DNA of 64,000 nucleotides from Eucommia ulmoides (Eukaryota; Streptophyta; Magnoliopsida; Garryales; Eucommiaceae): contig CM028338.1 in assembly GCA_016647705.1 (NCBI GenBank), positions 15,212,240 to 15,276,239 of the forward strand, given 5' to 3'. The position numbers and the translations under genes are program-made. Within the stretch, counting starts at the first letter, position 1; each line of letters opens with the position of its first letter. The notes beneath the pieces are model-generated. The model was not told the origin of the DNA and did not search any database. It saw only the letters and a list, made by a program, of their open reading frames with translations. Below are positions 46,548 to 59,123 of the stretch, in pieces.

Positions 46548-47160
46548 TAGCCCAAATAATCTTGCATATAATCCATATATAATAATGAAAAATATCTTCC
46601 CAACAAGTATAATTTAGATAAGGAAATAAATCGGGAGCTAATGGAAATCGAAATAGAAGAAGAACTTATTCCCGAGAACACCAAAGAAGTCCGAAGTGAG
46701 AACTTATTCCCGAGAACACCAAAGAAGTCCGAAGTGCCTTACAATGATTCAAAGAATGAACTATTCCAAGTCAAGGTGAGATCAAAATATTAAATCTAGG
46801 ATATTTAGAAAATCCAAGGGAAACGAAGATTGAAAAATCGATTAGTAGCCAAGAAAGAGAAGACCTGATGACCTTGTTAAAGGAATATTAGGATGTTTTT
46901 GCATGGTCCTAGGATGAAATGGCAGGACTATCAACCAATATAGTGACACACAAGCTTCCCATCAAGGAGGAAATCAAACCTATCAAGCAAAAACTTTGGA
47001 AGATGTGACCCAAGTCAGCCTGAAGGTCATAAAGAAAATTGTGAAACAGTTTGAGCTCGCCTCATCGAAGTCTGTACTTACTGCGAGTGGTTGAGCAATA
47101 TAGTACCAGTAACTAGGAAATAAGGAAGGATTCGAGTCTATGTTGACTATGGAGCTCTAA
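46548..47160 (+). pseudogene. Ogre-type RT start (G4)
   Basis: The wording corresponds to the RT N-terminal region of Ogre: an acidic segment followed by an FAW-like 'FLHG' region, then 'IPIK..KP.KQKL', then the palm entry with SNIVPV and RVYVDYGAL near 47150. It stops there, at a junction with an oppositely oriented RT. Broken. Confidence 0.7.
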
Positions 47161-48545
47161 TAGATATTTCGAGGATAGTGATGTATTTGAACAACAATCT
47201 TCCTTGTTGGGGTAGTACCAGGATAATAGGGTTCAATAGATAGGCTTTGACTTTCTCCAAGGCATCCCGACATTCTTTATTCCATTTCCCGTTCAATTCT
47301 TTTCTCAGTAGTTTGAAGATCAATTCGCAATTTGATGTCAGTTGCGAAATAAAACGAGTGATAAAATTCACTCTCCCAAGGAAACCACAAATTTTCTTTT
47401 CCATTCTAGGTGCAGGAATTTCAACTATAGCTTTTATATTTATAGGTTTAATTTCCATCCCTCGACGATTCACTATGAATCCTAGTAGCTAACCAGATAC
47501 TATTCCGAATGCATACTTAGTCGGGTTGAGTTTTACTTGGAACTTTGGTAGGCAGTTAACATTTTCTTCAAGTGTTCTAGATGGTCTTCATCTTCTACTG
47601 ATTTCACTATCATGTCGTCTATGTTTACCTCCATTTCTTTGTGGATCATGTTGTGGAACAAGGTGGTTAAGGCTCTTTGATAAGTTGTTCCTGCGTTCTT
47701 AAGTCCGAATGACATAGATCGATAGCAGAATATCCCCCAAGGCATCGTGAAGGTGGTGTTGTGCTTATCTTTCTCGTCGAATTGGATCTAGTTTTACCCA
47801 GAGAATATGTCCACAAAGGATAAAATCCTATACTTTGCAGTATTGTCCTGGATGATGTAGATATTTGGCAGTGGGAAGTCCTCCATCAGGCTTGTTCTGT
47901 TAAGGCCTCTATACTCAACACAGACCTAGATTATTCCGTCCTTCGTGGGTACTGGCACTATACTACTTAACCATTTACAGTAAGTAAAGACTTCGATGAG
48001 GTGAGCTTCGAACTGTTTCACGATTTATTCCTTAACTTTAAGGCTAATATCGGGTCGTATCTTCAAGAGCTTCTGCTTGATCGGTTTGACTATCTCCTTG
48101 ATGGGAAACTTGTGCGTCATGATGTGAGTTGATTGTCCTACTATGTTATCATCAGACCATGCAAAAACATCCTGATATTCCTTTAGCAGGGATATGAAGT
48201 CTTCTCTCTCTTGGCTATTAATCGACTTCTCAATCTTTGTTTACTTTTGATTTTATGGATCCCCATGTTCACTATTTTAGTCTTGTCTTGACTTGGGATC
48301 GGTCAGTCATCGAATCTTTCTTAGGCTCTTTGTACCTCCTCGGTATTCTTAGGAATAAGATCATCTTCCGTCTTGATTTCCAATAACTCCTAATTCATTT
48401 CCTTGTCTAAATCGTACTCGTTGGGAAAAGGCAATTCATTATTAAATGGATTATATTCAATTTTATTTAGGCTCCTATAAAATAAACACAAAAGTCTGAT
48501 TTTAAATATGTTATTGTCATGGCATGTCTAGTATTGTAGTATAAA
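47147..48545 (-). mobile_element. second Ogre-type RT segment, opposite strand
   Basis: Read leftward from 48545, the sequence has the intron-end-like tract, the RT N-terminal segment, the palm with SMSFGLKNAGTTYQRALT (about 47710), VNIDDMIVKS (about 47620), and the RT-RNase H connection with ICGFLGRVNFITRFISQL (about 47375). The first 600 bases resemble 46480-47160 in reverse complement, so the two copies form a large inverted repeat. It ends where the T-family LTR begins. Broken. Confidence 0.8.
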
Positions 48546-48577
48546 AAGAATTTTTTTTTTTAAAAAAGTGCCTAGAG

Positions 48578-48874
48578 ATACAATTAAGAGAGTTTTCTCT
48601 TAAGTTTTTCAGAGAACTTTTCCTGAACTTATCAAGAATTTCTTGTGGCTTTAAAACTCTGTATCTTTGGTTCGTGATTTACTTATAATCATTGGGTCAA
48701 GGTTGTTACTCTATATCTTTGGTCCATGTTCCATTCATAAACATTGGGTCATAGTAATCTATACTTTAGTTTCTGTATTTTTATTTCATTATAAATCTGA
48801 ATTTAGTTCAATCTTTCATGAAAAAACCCTAAGTTGGTTTTTGGTCTCACTAAACCTTGGTGAGGTTCGCATCA
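48578..48874 (+). repeat. T-family LTR, 3' part
   Basis: Matches the last 300 bases of the LTR at 51790-52602 ('gagagttttctcttaag.t.ttcagagaa', 'atttcttgtggc', 'cattgggtcaagg', end 'ggtgaggttcgcatca'). The 5' part is absent. Confidence 0.8.
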
Positions 48875-48876
48875 TT

Positions 48877-48896
48877 TTGTATCAGAACAAGGTTCT
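48877..48896 (+). promoter_or_regulatory. primer binding site of T element
   Basis: TTTGTATCAGAACAAGGTTC resembles TGGTATCAGAGCNAGGTT, complementary to initiator tRNA-Met. The second copy at 52603-52622 is TTTGGTATTGGAGCGAGGTT. Confidence 0.65.
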
Positions 48897-49518
48897 AAAT
48901 CAGGTTCGTATCCTTTTATTTTTCATTCTTTAATGCTGATTCCTTTCTAAAAAAAAAATCTTGCTCGAATTATACCATTAAATCTGGTCCAACTTTGTTT
49001 AAAGTATTGTGCGTTTTTTTTCATTCTATTCAAATCTAGTCAGACCTTTAGCAAAATGCGGTGCACTTTTGTTCGGGTCAAATCTCTTTTTTAAAGGTTG
49101 TTGAATTTCATTATTTAAAAAAAAATTGAAACAAAAAAACAAAAGAAAAAAAAAAAAAAAAAAACAGTAACGAAATTCAATACAAGAAAAAAATAAATAA
49201 AAAATCCAGCTGCCATATTGAGATTTAAATTCTTCTTGTTCTATTCCGTAAGCTTATCTTGTGTGTTCTTGTTCACTTTGCTTTTGTCATAAATACCATT
49301 CGTAGTAAATCAATTTATTGAGTTTGGATTGTCATGAGAAATTTCTGATTGAAATTGGTTAAGTTTAATAAAAAGCTAAAAGAGTGAACTAGAGAGTAGA
49401 AAAAGGCAAGAGTGTTAACTCATTAGAGGGTAAAAGCCAAATTCGAGTGAAACACGAGTGTAAGTGCCATCAATCTTGAGGGAAAAACGGGAGAGAGTGT
49501 TTGTGAGTTTTTCTAACT

Positions 49519-50640
49519 TTGTTTTGCAAATTATTGAACATATCTCAAGAAACAAACAAAGGTTCATCCAATGAAGCCCTAGAAACATTAAATTTCAAAC
49601 TTTTCTTCAAATCCTTGGAGCAAAAATTTGAACACTTGAACTTCCAGTTTGATAAAGTGCAAGACCGACTAGAGAAAGTTGAGTCTAGTTCACAAAGGGG
49701 CCAGCCCCTAGAACTCCTAATATGCAATGAAAATAGAGGAATCCTCGTAGGTTTGACTATGAAGATGATTATAGGGATGACCTAGATTAAGAGGATCGCA
49801 TCTTAAATGTAAGCTTGGGCAGATTTGGGTATGGATATGTGAATAGAAGACATAGGTATAGGGAGCAAATGGATAATAACTTGGGAAGCATCAAGATGAC
49901 GATTCTGTCATTCCATGGGAAGAATGACCCTGAAGCAAACTTGGAGTGAGAGAAGAAGGTGGTGTTGATCTTTAAGTGCCACAACTACTCCGAGCATAAA
50001 AAGGTAAAACTTGTGGTAATTTAATTTCTTGAATATGCTATAATATGGTGGGATCAACTTGTGATGAATTGGAGAAGAAACCATGAGAGGCCTATTGAGA
50101 CGTGGGCGGAAATGAAGGCCATCATGAGGAGGTGGTTTGTCCTTAGTCACTACTATAGGGACTTGTACCAAACTTTACAAAGCCTTACTCAATACTATCG
50201 GTGCGTGGATGATTACTACAAGGAGATGGAGGTTTCCATGATCTGGGTTAATATCAATGAAGATAGAGAAGCTATAATGACAAGGTTCTTGAATAGGTTA
50301 AACCGGGAAATTGCTAACATGGGGGAGTTGCAATACAACATGGAGTTGGAGGATATGGTGCACATGGAAATAAAGGTGGAATAGCAAATTAGAAGGATGG
50401 GAACTCAGTCATTTTAAAATTTAGGCTCATCTACTTCATGGAGGCCTAATAGGAGAAGAGACGAATGAGTTGTTTCTAAATCTAAAGCTGAACCATCGAA
50501 CATAAGAGATGACATGCCCAATGCCAACAAAGGTAAAACCAAAACCTAAACTCGTAATCTTGATATTAAATGTTTTCGTTGTTTGGGAGTAGGTCACATC
50601 ACTTTACAATGCCCAAATAAAAGGACTATTATAGCACATG
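49519..50640 (+). pseudogene. T-family gag remnant
   Basis: The capsid-type region shows RPIETWAEMKAIMRRWFV (about 50090), YYKEMEVSMIWVNINEDREA (about 50215) and RFLNRLNREIANM (about 50285). A zinc knuckle CFRCLGVGHITLQC (CX2CX4HX4C) lies near 50575. A short coiled-coil-like segment lies at 49590-49690. Broken. Confidence 0.82.
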
Positions 50641-50699
50641 TTGATGGAGAGATGGAAACCAAAAGCGAGAATGATGATAACCAGATGCTACCGCATGGG

Positions 50700-51780
50700 G
50701 AGGCTTGTGACGGTGATATGGAGTACTCGGTGGAGGGTGAGATACTTGTGACTTGGAACAAAAAATGTAGAATATTTTTCATACTAGAAGCCAAGTTAAC
50801 CACACGGTATGTAGTATGATCATTGATGGGCGGAAGTTGTACTAATGTGGCTAGCACTACTTTAGTAGAAAAGATGAGTTTACCTACCTTGAAACACCCT
50901 AGACCGTAAAAATTGTTGTGGTTGAATAATTGTGGGAAGGTTTGGGTAATTAAGCAAGTCTTAGTTTCCATTTCAGTTGGGAAGTACAAGGATAGAATAC
51001 TTTGTGATGTTGTTCCAATGCATGTAGGATATACATTGTTGGGCAGGTCATCGCAATTTGACAAGAAGGTTTTCCATGACGAGTTCAAGAATAGGCATTC
51101 CTTTATCAAGGACAATAAAATAGTTACTCTTGTGTCGTTGACTCTAAGACAAGTGTATGAGAAACAAATGAAATTGAAAAGAGAATGAATTTTTAAAAAA
51201 AATTGTGAGACTGAGAATTCAAAAAGTGACCAAAAAAAGAGAGTGAAAAGAGAAAAAAAAGTGTGAAAAAATGAGAGAGAGAGAGAGAGTGAAAAAAATG
51301 AGAGAAAAACAAAAAAACAAGTCAGTTTTTATGCTAAGGCGAGTGATGTCAAGAGTTTATTTTATACAAATCATCCTATATTTGTACTCTTGTACAAAGA
51401 GACTTGTTTTAATACTAACAAAATTGACAAATCTTCGCCTAGTGTTGTTTTTTATTTGTTGCAGGAATGTAAGGACATGATTCCTAATGATGTGCCTAGT
51501 GGATTTCTACCTAATAGAGGGATTTGGCATCAAATCAATTTTGTGCCCAGTGCAACAATTCCTAACCAACCCGCCTATTGGCATAATTCGGATTAGTGAA
51601 AGGAACTTCATAGGCAAGTTGAGGAGATGATGGTCAAAGGACACGTAAGAAAAAACACGAGTTCGTGCTCGGTACCAGTGCTATTTGTGCCTAAGAAGGA
51701 TGGATCTTGGGTAATGTGTGTTTATTGTAGAGCTATTAACAAAATTATGCTAAAGATTCGAGGACGAATCCTTTTGAAGG
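50700..51780 (+). pseudogene. T-family protease and short RT start
   Basis: The protease region has SCTNVASTTLVEKMSLPTLK (about 50838) and VVPMHVGYTLLGRSSQFDKK (about 51012), ending TLRQVYEKQMKLKRE (about 51145). The pol linker shows MIPNDVPSGFLPNRGIWHQI (about 51478). The RT entry is PVLFVPKKDGSWVMCVYCRA (about 51675). Almost immediately after it comes the element's 3' end with a purine tract (GAAGGGAGGGGGAA, about 51776), so most of pol is absent. Confidence 0.8.
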
Positions 51781-51789
51781 GAGGGGGAA

Positions 51790-52602
51790 TGATGAGAATC
51801 AATGATCACCATCCAATGATTCGTTACATGTTCCAGTTAGGCCTATTATTAGGCAAGATAAAAGAAGATCAAAGTAGCACTTAATGGACTAATTCAAGAG
51901 ATTTGGCCTAAGTCTACAATGGTGAAGCCCAAATTAGGTGCAATGGAAGATCAATGAGTAATCTATCTCAAGGTAAGAGAATGGGCTATGCATGAACTTG
52001 AATGGGCTTGGGCCTGAGACCTATGAATTTTCAAACCATTTATTTTATTTATTAGTCTTTTAATTTTTAATTTAGGTATTTTAGTTGATGATTTGTAAGG
52101 CATGATTGCCAATTATACTTTTTCTTTTTAGACTATGAGTCTTTTCCTTATTAGATTAGGAGTGAAAGATAGGATAGAAAGTTTCATTTTCTTTTGTTTC
52201 CTTCCCTTGTTGCTCTGGGATTCCTTGTTTCTATAGGGTTTTACTTTGTGGTTTCCTATTTAAGAGCCAATATAGGCTGTGAATTTTAGACATTACTTTT
52301 GATTAATATAATTGTGATAGTTCTCTCTTAAGTTCTTCAGAGAATTTTTCTTGAACTTATGAATAATTTCTTGTGGCATTAAAACTCTGTACTTGCGTTA
52401 CATAATTTACTTATAATCATTCAGTCAAAGTTGTTGCTTCATACCTTCGGTTTGTATTTCATTCATAAACGTTGGGTCAAGGTAATTTATCTTTCAGTTT
52501 TTGTATTCTCATTTCATTACAAATCAAAATTTAGTTCGATCATTCGCGAAGAAACCCTAAGTTAGTTTCGGGTCTCACTAATCCTTGGTGAGGTTTGCAT
52601 CA
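51790..52602 (+). repeat. full T-family LTR
   Basis: TGATGAGAATCAATGATCACC...GGTTTGCATCA, preceded by a polypurine tract and followed by a primer site. It is thus bounded like a 3' LTR on its left and a 5' LTR on its right. Confidence 0.82.
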
Positions 52603-53165
52603 TTTGGTATTGGAGCGAGGTTCTAAATCATGTTCGCATCATTTTATTTTTCGTTCTTTAATATCCATTCCTTCCTAAATTTTTTTCTTGATCGAATTAT
52701 ATCGTCAAATCTAATCCGACTTTGTTTAAAGTACTGTGCATTTTTTTTTCTATTCAAATTTGGTTAGATCTTTATCAAAAATACAATACACCTTTGTTCC
52801 TGTTAAATCTCGATTTTAAAGGTTGTTAAATTTTATTATCTTAAAAAAAAGGAAAAAAATAAAAAATAAAACAGAAACAAAAATTCTTCTTATTCTATTC
52901 CATAAGATTATGTTGTGTGTTTTTCTTGTTCACTTTGCTTTTTTCATAAATCTCATTCTTAGTGAATCGATTTGTTGAGTTTGAATTGTCATGAGACATT
53001 TTTAATTGAGATTGGCTAAGTTCAATAAATAACTAAAAGAGTGAACTAAAGAGTAAAAAAAGGCGAGTGTGAGCTCATAAGAGGGTAAAAACCGAATTTG
53101 AGTGAAACACAAGTGTAAGTGCCACCAATCTTGAGGGAAACACGTGAGGGAGTGTTTGTGAGGTC
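52603..53165 (+). other. second T-family primer site and leader
   Basis: Aligns with 48875-49507: 'ggttctaaatca.gttcg', 'catgaga.attt.t.attga', 'gtgaact.agagagta..aaaggc', 'aagtgcca.caatcttgaggga', 'ggagtgtttgtgag'. It stops at 53165 against the G5 LTR fragment. Confidence 0.78.
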
Positions 53166-53174
53166 ATACTGGGG

Positions 53175-54080
53175 GGACATTTTATAAAATACAAAAAACA
53201 AAATCCTACTTTATATAAAAAAGGAGTTTCATAATAAGTAAAAAAATATTTTGAAAATAAAATAAAATATTCAGACTCAAACTAATTGAATATAATTGGA
53301 TGTAAGGTATAATTTTCGAACGGGCATCTTGGGTGCTTAATACATTCTGAGGGTAATCAACTCCCAATCTCTTCTAAAAGAATCTTTGGTTTGACTATCA
53401 CCTAGCCCTTTTTTCAGTTGATTTCTAAAAATTTAGTTACCTAACACACTAATGAAACCCAATGCTAGGTGGCGACTCATTTGTTTAAAAATTCGCCCTA
53501 ACTACTTTTCCAAGAAAATTGTCACTTTAAAAAACCATTCTATTTACGGTTTATTATTTCATATGCCTTTAAAATTTTGAAAAGCAAGGAGCATCAGTTG
53601 ATGACTCTGTTGGAGGATAGTTAGAGGATCAAGCCTAAAATGTCCAAACATGTGCAAAAAATCCAAGTACAAATTTTATATTTTATTTTGTTATATTTTC
53701 CTTCCATGAAAATATGCGTGAGTTGTGATGGGTTTTTCTTTTTGTATATAAATTTCTTTCTCTCTCTATATATTTCTTCTTGTACATATATCTCGTTTTC
53801 CCTCTCGGCATTATTTTAATATTGCACACTATTCGAAGCACGAGCACAATTATGTAGCATCCATATTGTCCCAAATGATGATACCTTTTAGGACTAGATA
53901 GAGGTTTCAACTAGATGACAGGCCGTGCTGGTTTATTCGTCAGAATAGGCATCGAAAACACCTCACTCATATCACCAACCAACGATAGATGTTCCTTCGT
54001 GATTCTAGAGATTTTAAGATCTGGGAAACGATGCCTTTCTAGGATGCATTAAGTCTATGTGTTTTCTAAACCCTTATACG
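53175..54080 (+). mobile_element. Tat/Ogre-type LTR end, primer site and leader (G5)
   Basis: 53175-53593 matches the last part of the G4 LTR, including 'taggtggcgactcatttg'. The primer site TGATGACTCTGTTGGAGG is at 53599-53616. The leader with 'agaggatcaagccta' and 'tcaccaaccaacgatagatgttcc' runs to about 54080. No gag or pol is recognised after it. Confidence 0.65.
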
Positions 54081-56650
54081 GCATGTAAGATAACTTTACA
54101 TATTATGTGTGCATTAATGATGTGTTAGAGAGTTTTAGAACCAAAAACATTTAAAGTTTTCAACACCAGCAAGGAATCAAGTGGCGGAAGAATTTCCATA
54201 AGTCTCACACAACATGATCGCAATAATATGTTAACTTCCTTTAGTTCAGACAATAAATTTCATACGGATGGAAATGTTTTCGCCAAATTACTTTGTTTTC
54301 CTGAATAGTCAAAACCAGAATGGGAAACCTGAAACTTGAATAGATCTAGGGTCCCCTTTAACTCACATAGACCAATATGTTGACTTGATTTAAATGATCT
54401 AAAGAAGATTTGGTCATCGAAGAGTGAATCATACTAGAAAAAAAAAGGCAAGAAAAGGGAAAAAATAAAAGAAAAAAAAGGGCTACCAAAAAAGCTTCCA
54501 TGGTTTCTCTCCCAAATAAGATAAAATAGTTATAAATAGAAAATAATATTGACCTGTGACCCTAAATTAAGTGGTATACTTGCAATCTGACCAAAATAAA
54601 ATCCCACAATTCAAACAATACTCAACCAAAATATATCACCACCTCTCTAACAAATACCTTAGAATTACCTTCTTGTTCCTAAATCAAGTAGTACCCTGCA
54701 CTTTCACAAAAAATTAGAACCATACCACATCTTATTACCTTGAATTCTCAACAGCAAATACCCATATTTCCAAAGCCCAAATTTTCACATTTGACATCCT
54801 ATAATACTATCATATCCACACCAAATAGCCATAAACCATCAATTCCCTATCTTTAAGATAAACTTAGCCAACCAAATGAAGGATTTCGGCCAATCCGATG
54901 ACGAAAATTTAATCACTCCTAAACTTTGCAGGAAGACACCCTTCTATTACAAGTCAAAGTTTGACTCTAGGGGTACCATTTGGGAACTTGATTTATATTC
55001 TTTTGGTGTGCTGAGATTTATTTTTTAATAAAATTGGAAAAACTTCTAAAATTCACCTCTCCATCCAGTTAGCCAACTAGATGGTGGAGGACTTTCTTTA
55101 TAGACGGCTTAAAGCATTCAATTAGTGATATTGTGTTGAATAAAGTATATCTCAAATGTTTAATACTTATTTTTCAAATATTCTTAAATTGTTTGTGTTC
55201 CATCTAAGTGTTGAGAATTAACTTGACCATAATGAATGTGGTTTTTATACTAAAAGAGACTTTGATCTAAGATGAAGTAAAGCAAGATGACTTGTCTTAA
55301 CTTAAAAATAAAATTGAGTGGGAGAAGTTTGAAAGGTTGTATCCTTTGACCTTGAACATCTCCCAATTGAAGAATGTTGCCAAACTCTGTCCACTATCAA
55401 GGAATCAATTCTTTAAATCCCTGAATTTTCTACTCTAACCTCATCAACTAGGAATACATGCTTCCTGAAAATCAATTAGACTATCAAAATGGAATCAATA
55501 TCATACCATATTTTATCTTCTACAAACTCTTGAAACTAGTCAGAGCAGTGATCGAACCCAAATAATCCAATGGCTAGGCAATTTGTCAAAAACCAAAGCC
55601 ATTACCCAAAAAAAAAAATACAACAGTTAGGCAATCCGTCATAAAAGAAAGCCACCACCACAAAAATATTTTGATAACGAGATATTTGTCCATTATCTAT
55701 AATAAAATAAAGCTGATTCTCGATAAAAATGATTAAAAAAAGAAAAGAAAAAAAAAATGATTAGCTAATTGCGGATCTGGGTAATTTGACTACTAAGTCA
55801 TAAGGGTGTTTCAACACCTAGTGAGTTTGGCCAACTAGACTAAGATCATTGCTCAAAACTCACTACATGGATTACTTAGGATTCCATGATGCCATAAAAA
55901 AAGGAGGGGGAAGAAATAAGAATAATGATGATGATGATGATGATGATGATAATAATAATAAATGAGAAGCATATTTCTTCAATTACTCAAATTTCTCATC
56001 GTGGAAAGAATGGTTTGAATACTCATTAATTGAAGGGTTCATCTTGTGATATTTTTGAGAAAATCTTGATTGTTATCGAAATAATACTTGTAAATCTCAA
56101 ATCAAATCAATATAGAAATCATATCAGGTAAAAACGAATATTTGAATTAATAAATTTCAACCTTTTGTGCGTGTTTTGGCTAATTAACGTTGTAGGAGTT
56201 AATTGAAATACAACGAATAGAGTGATTTAGATTCCTAGTATCAGAATTAATCCGAGTAGTTAAGGGACGAGAAAAATATGAAAGACCAAGATAAGTTTGT
56301 ATCACAAAAGTAAGAGTACACTAATCTTTTCAATATTCTCAATGAGTAAAAATAAATATCATTCATTCAAAAAGGAGGAAAAGACCTCAAATGACAAACA
56401 TAGCTTGAAAAAAAAAAAACATGAAAAATATAGCAAATCACCCATGGATAACTAATATTTTCTTCGTAAAAAATTATATGAATGCTTTCTTGTTGCATAA
56501 ATTCTTCCATAGGTCAGTCATCTTTGTCCTACCTGATAGGCCATTTTCTTTTCAGATATCTATTAGTTAAATGAGCCATATGTGCTAACCTCACTAACCT
56601 AAGGGGTCTCCTCTTAGGGGATTCTTTTTTAACAATGCTAATTCGAGACA
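54081..56650. other. unassigned AT-rich DNA
   Basis: No open frame with recognisable protein content, no element ends and no tRNA-like folds were seen. There is a short trinucleotide tract at 55924-55962. It could be decayed transposon or host intergenic DNA. Confidence 0.4.
55924..55962. repeat. ATG/ATA trinucleotide microsatellite
   Basis: About nine ATG units run into four AAT units. Confidence 0.9.
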
Positions 56651-56830
56651 CTGGCTGGGGCACATTTCATACCTTGTTTATTCACTTCTTGCTCGATCCA
56701 TAAAGTGAGGGCACATTAGATAGTGTTTCCATATGGCTGGAGCACATCTTATAAGGTTTGTTTATTTTGCATTTTGCGTACCATTTCAATCCTCCCTTGC
56801 TACAAGCTGAGAGGTATTCTTCACAGCTTC
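56651..56830. repeat. short direct repeat before the minisatellite
   Basis: 'ggctggggcacat' at about 56653 and 'ggctggagcacat' at about 56733 each lead into 'ttgtttatt'. The spacing is about 80 bases. Confidence 0.6.
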
Positions 56831-56904
56831 CTTTAATCGTTATTTTTTCTTTCCTCCAAATAAACATTGCTCTTCATGAGTATTCGTTTCTTTGATAAGT
56901 ATAT

Positions 56905-59120
56905 TACCTCCCTATGAGAGTCTTTGATTTGTCCATCACCTCCGAGTGAGTACCTCTTCTTTTCTCATTGTGTCCTAGTGGTATTTTTGTTACATCCATT
57001 ACCTACTAGAGAGTGTATTTGCTTTGTCCATTTCCTCCTAGTTAGTGTCTTTGTTGCATCCATTACATCTTAGTGACCATCTCTAACACGTCCATTACCT
57101 CCTAATAATCATTTTTGATACATCCTTTACCTCAATGTGAGTTATTGTTGTCACCACCTCCATGTGAGTGTCCCTTTTACAATGATTACTTGTCCTTACT
57201 TCCCGGTGAACGACCTTCTCGTGGTTGACTCCATACTTGCATTGCTTGTGAGTTCTTATTATTTTTCATTACTTCTCCATTGCAATGTGTCTCCATAAGT
57301 TTCTTTTATTTTACATTGTCTATCCGTTAATAACCTTCATTTAATGTTACCTCTCCGCGAGTGGTTTTTTTTGGGTTTTTTTTTTTTTTTTTTTTTTATA
57401 TTGCCTCTTCATGAGCGTGCTTTATTTAGCATTGTCTCTGCATGAGACCCTATTTTTTTATTCATTGTCTCTCTGTGAGTGTCTTTTATTTTGTATCTCC
57501 TCTTCATGAGTGTCATTCATTTATCAGTTCCTCTCAGTGAGGGCCCTTAATTTTGTATTGCCTCTTTGTGAGTGTCCTTCATTTAGCATTGCCTCTCCGT
57601 AAGAGCCTTTTTTTTCTTTTTCTTTTTTATTATTATTATCGCTTTGTGAGTGCCCTCAATTTTGTATTGCCTTTCTATGAGTGCCATTCATTTACCATTG
57701 TCTATCTGTGAGTACCTTTCTTTTTTGCATTGTCTCTCTATGAGTGTCCGTCATTTTGCATTGCCCCTTCATGAGTGCCCTTCATTTAGCATTGCAAATC
57801 TGTGAGTGCCTTTATTTTTCACATTGCTTCTTCATGATTGAATTTATTTAACATTACCTCTCCGTGAGTTCCTTTGATTTTGTATTGCTTATTCGTGATT
57901 GCCCGTCATTTTGCATCACCTCACCGTAAGTTCCCTTCATTTTTGTATTGCCTCTTCATGATTGTCCATCATTTGCATTGTATCTGCATTATGGCCTTTT
58001 ATTTTGCAACGCCTCTCAGTGAGTGCCTATCTTTTTTTATTGCCTCTCTATGAGTCCCCATTATTTTTATTGCCTCACTGTGATTTCCCTTAAGTTTGTA
58101 TTGATGCTTTGTTGGTGCCTTTTATTTAGTATTGCTTCTCTTTGAGAACCTTTTGTTTTTCATTGTCTCTCTGTGAGGGCCTTTCTTTTCACATTACCTC
58201 AGAGTGCTTTCATTTTTTGTTGTCTCACCGTGAGTACACTTCATTTCGCGTTGTCCCTCCATGAGTGCCCTTCTTTTTTGCATTGCCTCCCCATAAGTGC
58301 CCTTCATTTTTCATTTCCATTATGTGAATGCCTATTATTTTGTATTGTTCTCCATGAGTGTCTTTCATTTTTTATTGCCACTTTGTGCGAGACCTTTATT
58401 TTGTATTTTTTTCTCTATGATTGCCCTTCTTTTTGTATTGCCTCTCTGTGAGTGCCCTTCATTTTGCATTGTATCTCAATGAATGTTCTTCATTTAGTAT
58501 TGCCTCGTCATGATTGCCCTTCTTTTTTTCATTGCCTTTCTATGAGTGTCCTTTATTTTTCATTGGCTAGCAGTGCGTGCCTTTCATTTTAATTGGCTCT
58601 CTATGAGTGTCTTTCATTTGACATTAGCTCTCCATGAGTGCCTTTAATTATGCATCGTCTCGATATGAGTACCCTTCATTTAACATTTTCTTTTCGTACT
58701 GCTCTTCAGGTTTGTATTGCCTTTCTGGTAGTATATTTCATTTTGCATTCTCTCTCCATGAGTGTTATTCATTTTGTACTACCTCTTCGTGAGTGCCCCT
58801 AATTTTTCATTGTTTCTCCATTAGTTCCTTTCACTTTGTATCGCCTCTCCGTGAGTGCTCTTCATTTAGCATTGTCTTCCCATAAGTGCCTTTTATTTTT
58901 TCATTTCCTCTATATTATTGCCTTCCTTTTGTATTGTCTCTCCATAAGTGTCCATCATTTTTCATTGTTTTTCTGTGCATGACTTTCATTTCATATTTCC
59001 TCTCCGGGGTTGTTTTTTATTTTGTATTACCTCTCCATAGATGCCCCTCATTTAGCATTACCTCTCTGTGAGTACCTTTCATTTTACGTTGCCATTTTGT
59101 AAGTGACTTTTGTTTATCAT
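56905..59120. repeat. 31-base minisatellite array, about 70 units
   Basis: A degenerate unit close to ATTGCCTCTCCGTGAGTGCC followed by CTTCATTTTGC repeats head to tail for 2.2 kb. The first part (to about 57200) uses a variant with 'tccattacctcctagtgagtgtctttgt'. Open frames within it encode only the repeated 'LHECPSF'-like string and are not genes. The array ends directly at the SIRE LTR of element D. Confidence 0.9.
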
Positions 59121-59123
59121 TGT

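Larger units (their letters stand above)
37755..47160 (+). mobile_element. Tat/Ogre-type Ty3/gypsy element G4, right part missing
   Basis: The order is LTR (37755-40648), primer site, long leader, gag, protease and the first part of RT, all plus strand. The LTR start TGTAGACACC, a very long LTR, the 'ggtagagactc' block before the LTR end, the primer-site wording and the intron-like stretch between protease and RT are all Tat/Ogre traits. At about 47160 the plus-strand RT stops and an opposite-strand copy begins. It inserted into copia E and itself received a solo LTR at 41392-42229. Broken at many places. Confidence 0.8.
48578..53165 (+). mobile_element. Ty3/gypsy family T, LTR-interior-LTR-leader array
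   Basis: The order is a 5'-shortened LTR (48578-48874), primer site, leader, gag, protease, a short piece of RT, polypurine tract, a full LTR (51790-52602), then a second primer site and leader (52603-53165). The interior is strongly reduced: the RT start is followed almost at once by the 3' end. Protein wording ('SCTNVASTTLVEKMSLPTLK') is that of a common plant gypsy lineage that I cannot name with certainty. Broken. Confidence 0.8.

Noticed and set aside
49140-49170. Poly-A tract as a LINE or SINE end
   Set aside because: It lies in the leader of the T-family element, and the second leader copy has a similar A-rich tract at the same place.
58173-59071. Open frames encoding a repeated LHECPSF-like string
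   Set aside because: They are translations of the 31-base minisatellite; composition and repetition explain them.
56905-59120. CRISPR-like regular repeats
   Set aside because: There are no unique spacers; the units are head-to-tail degenerate copies in a plant genome.
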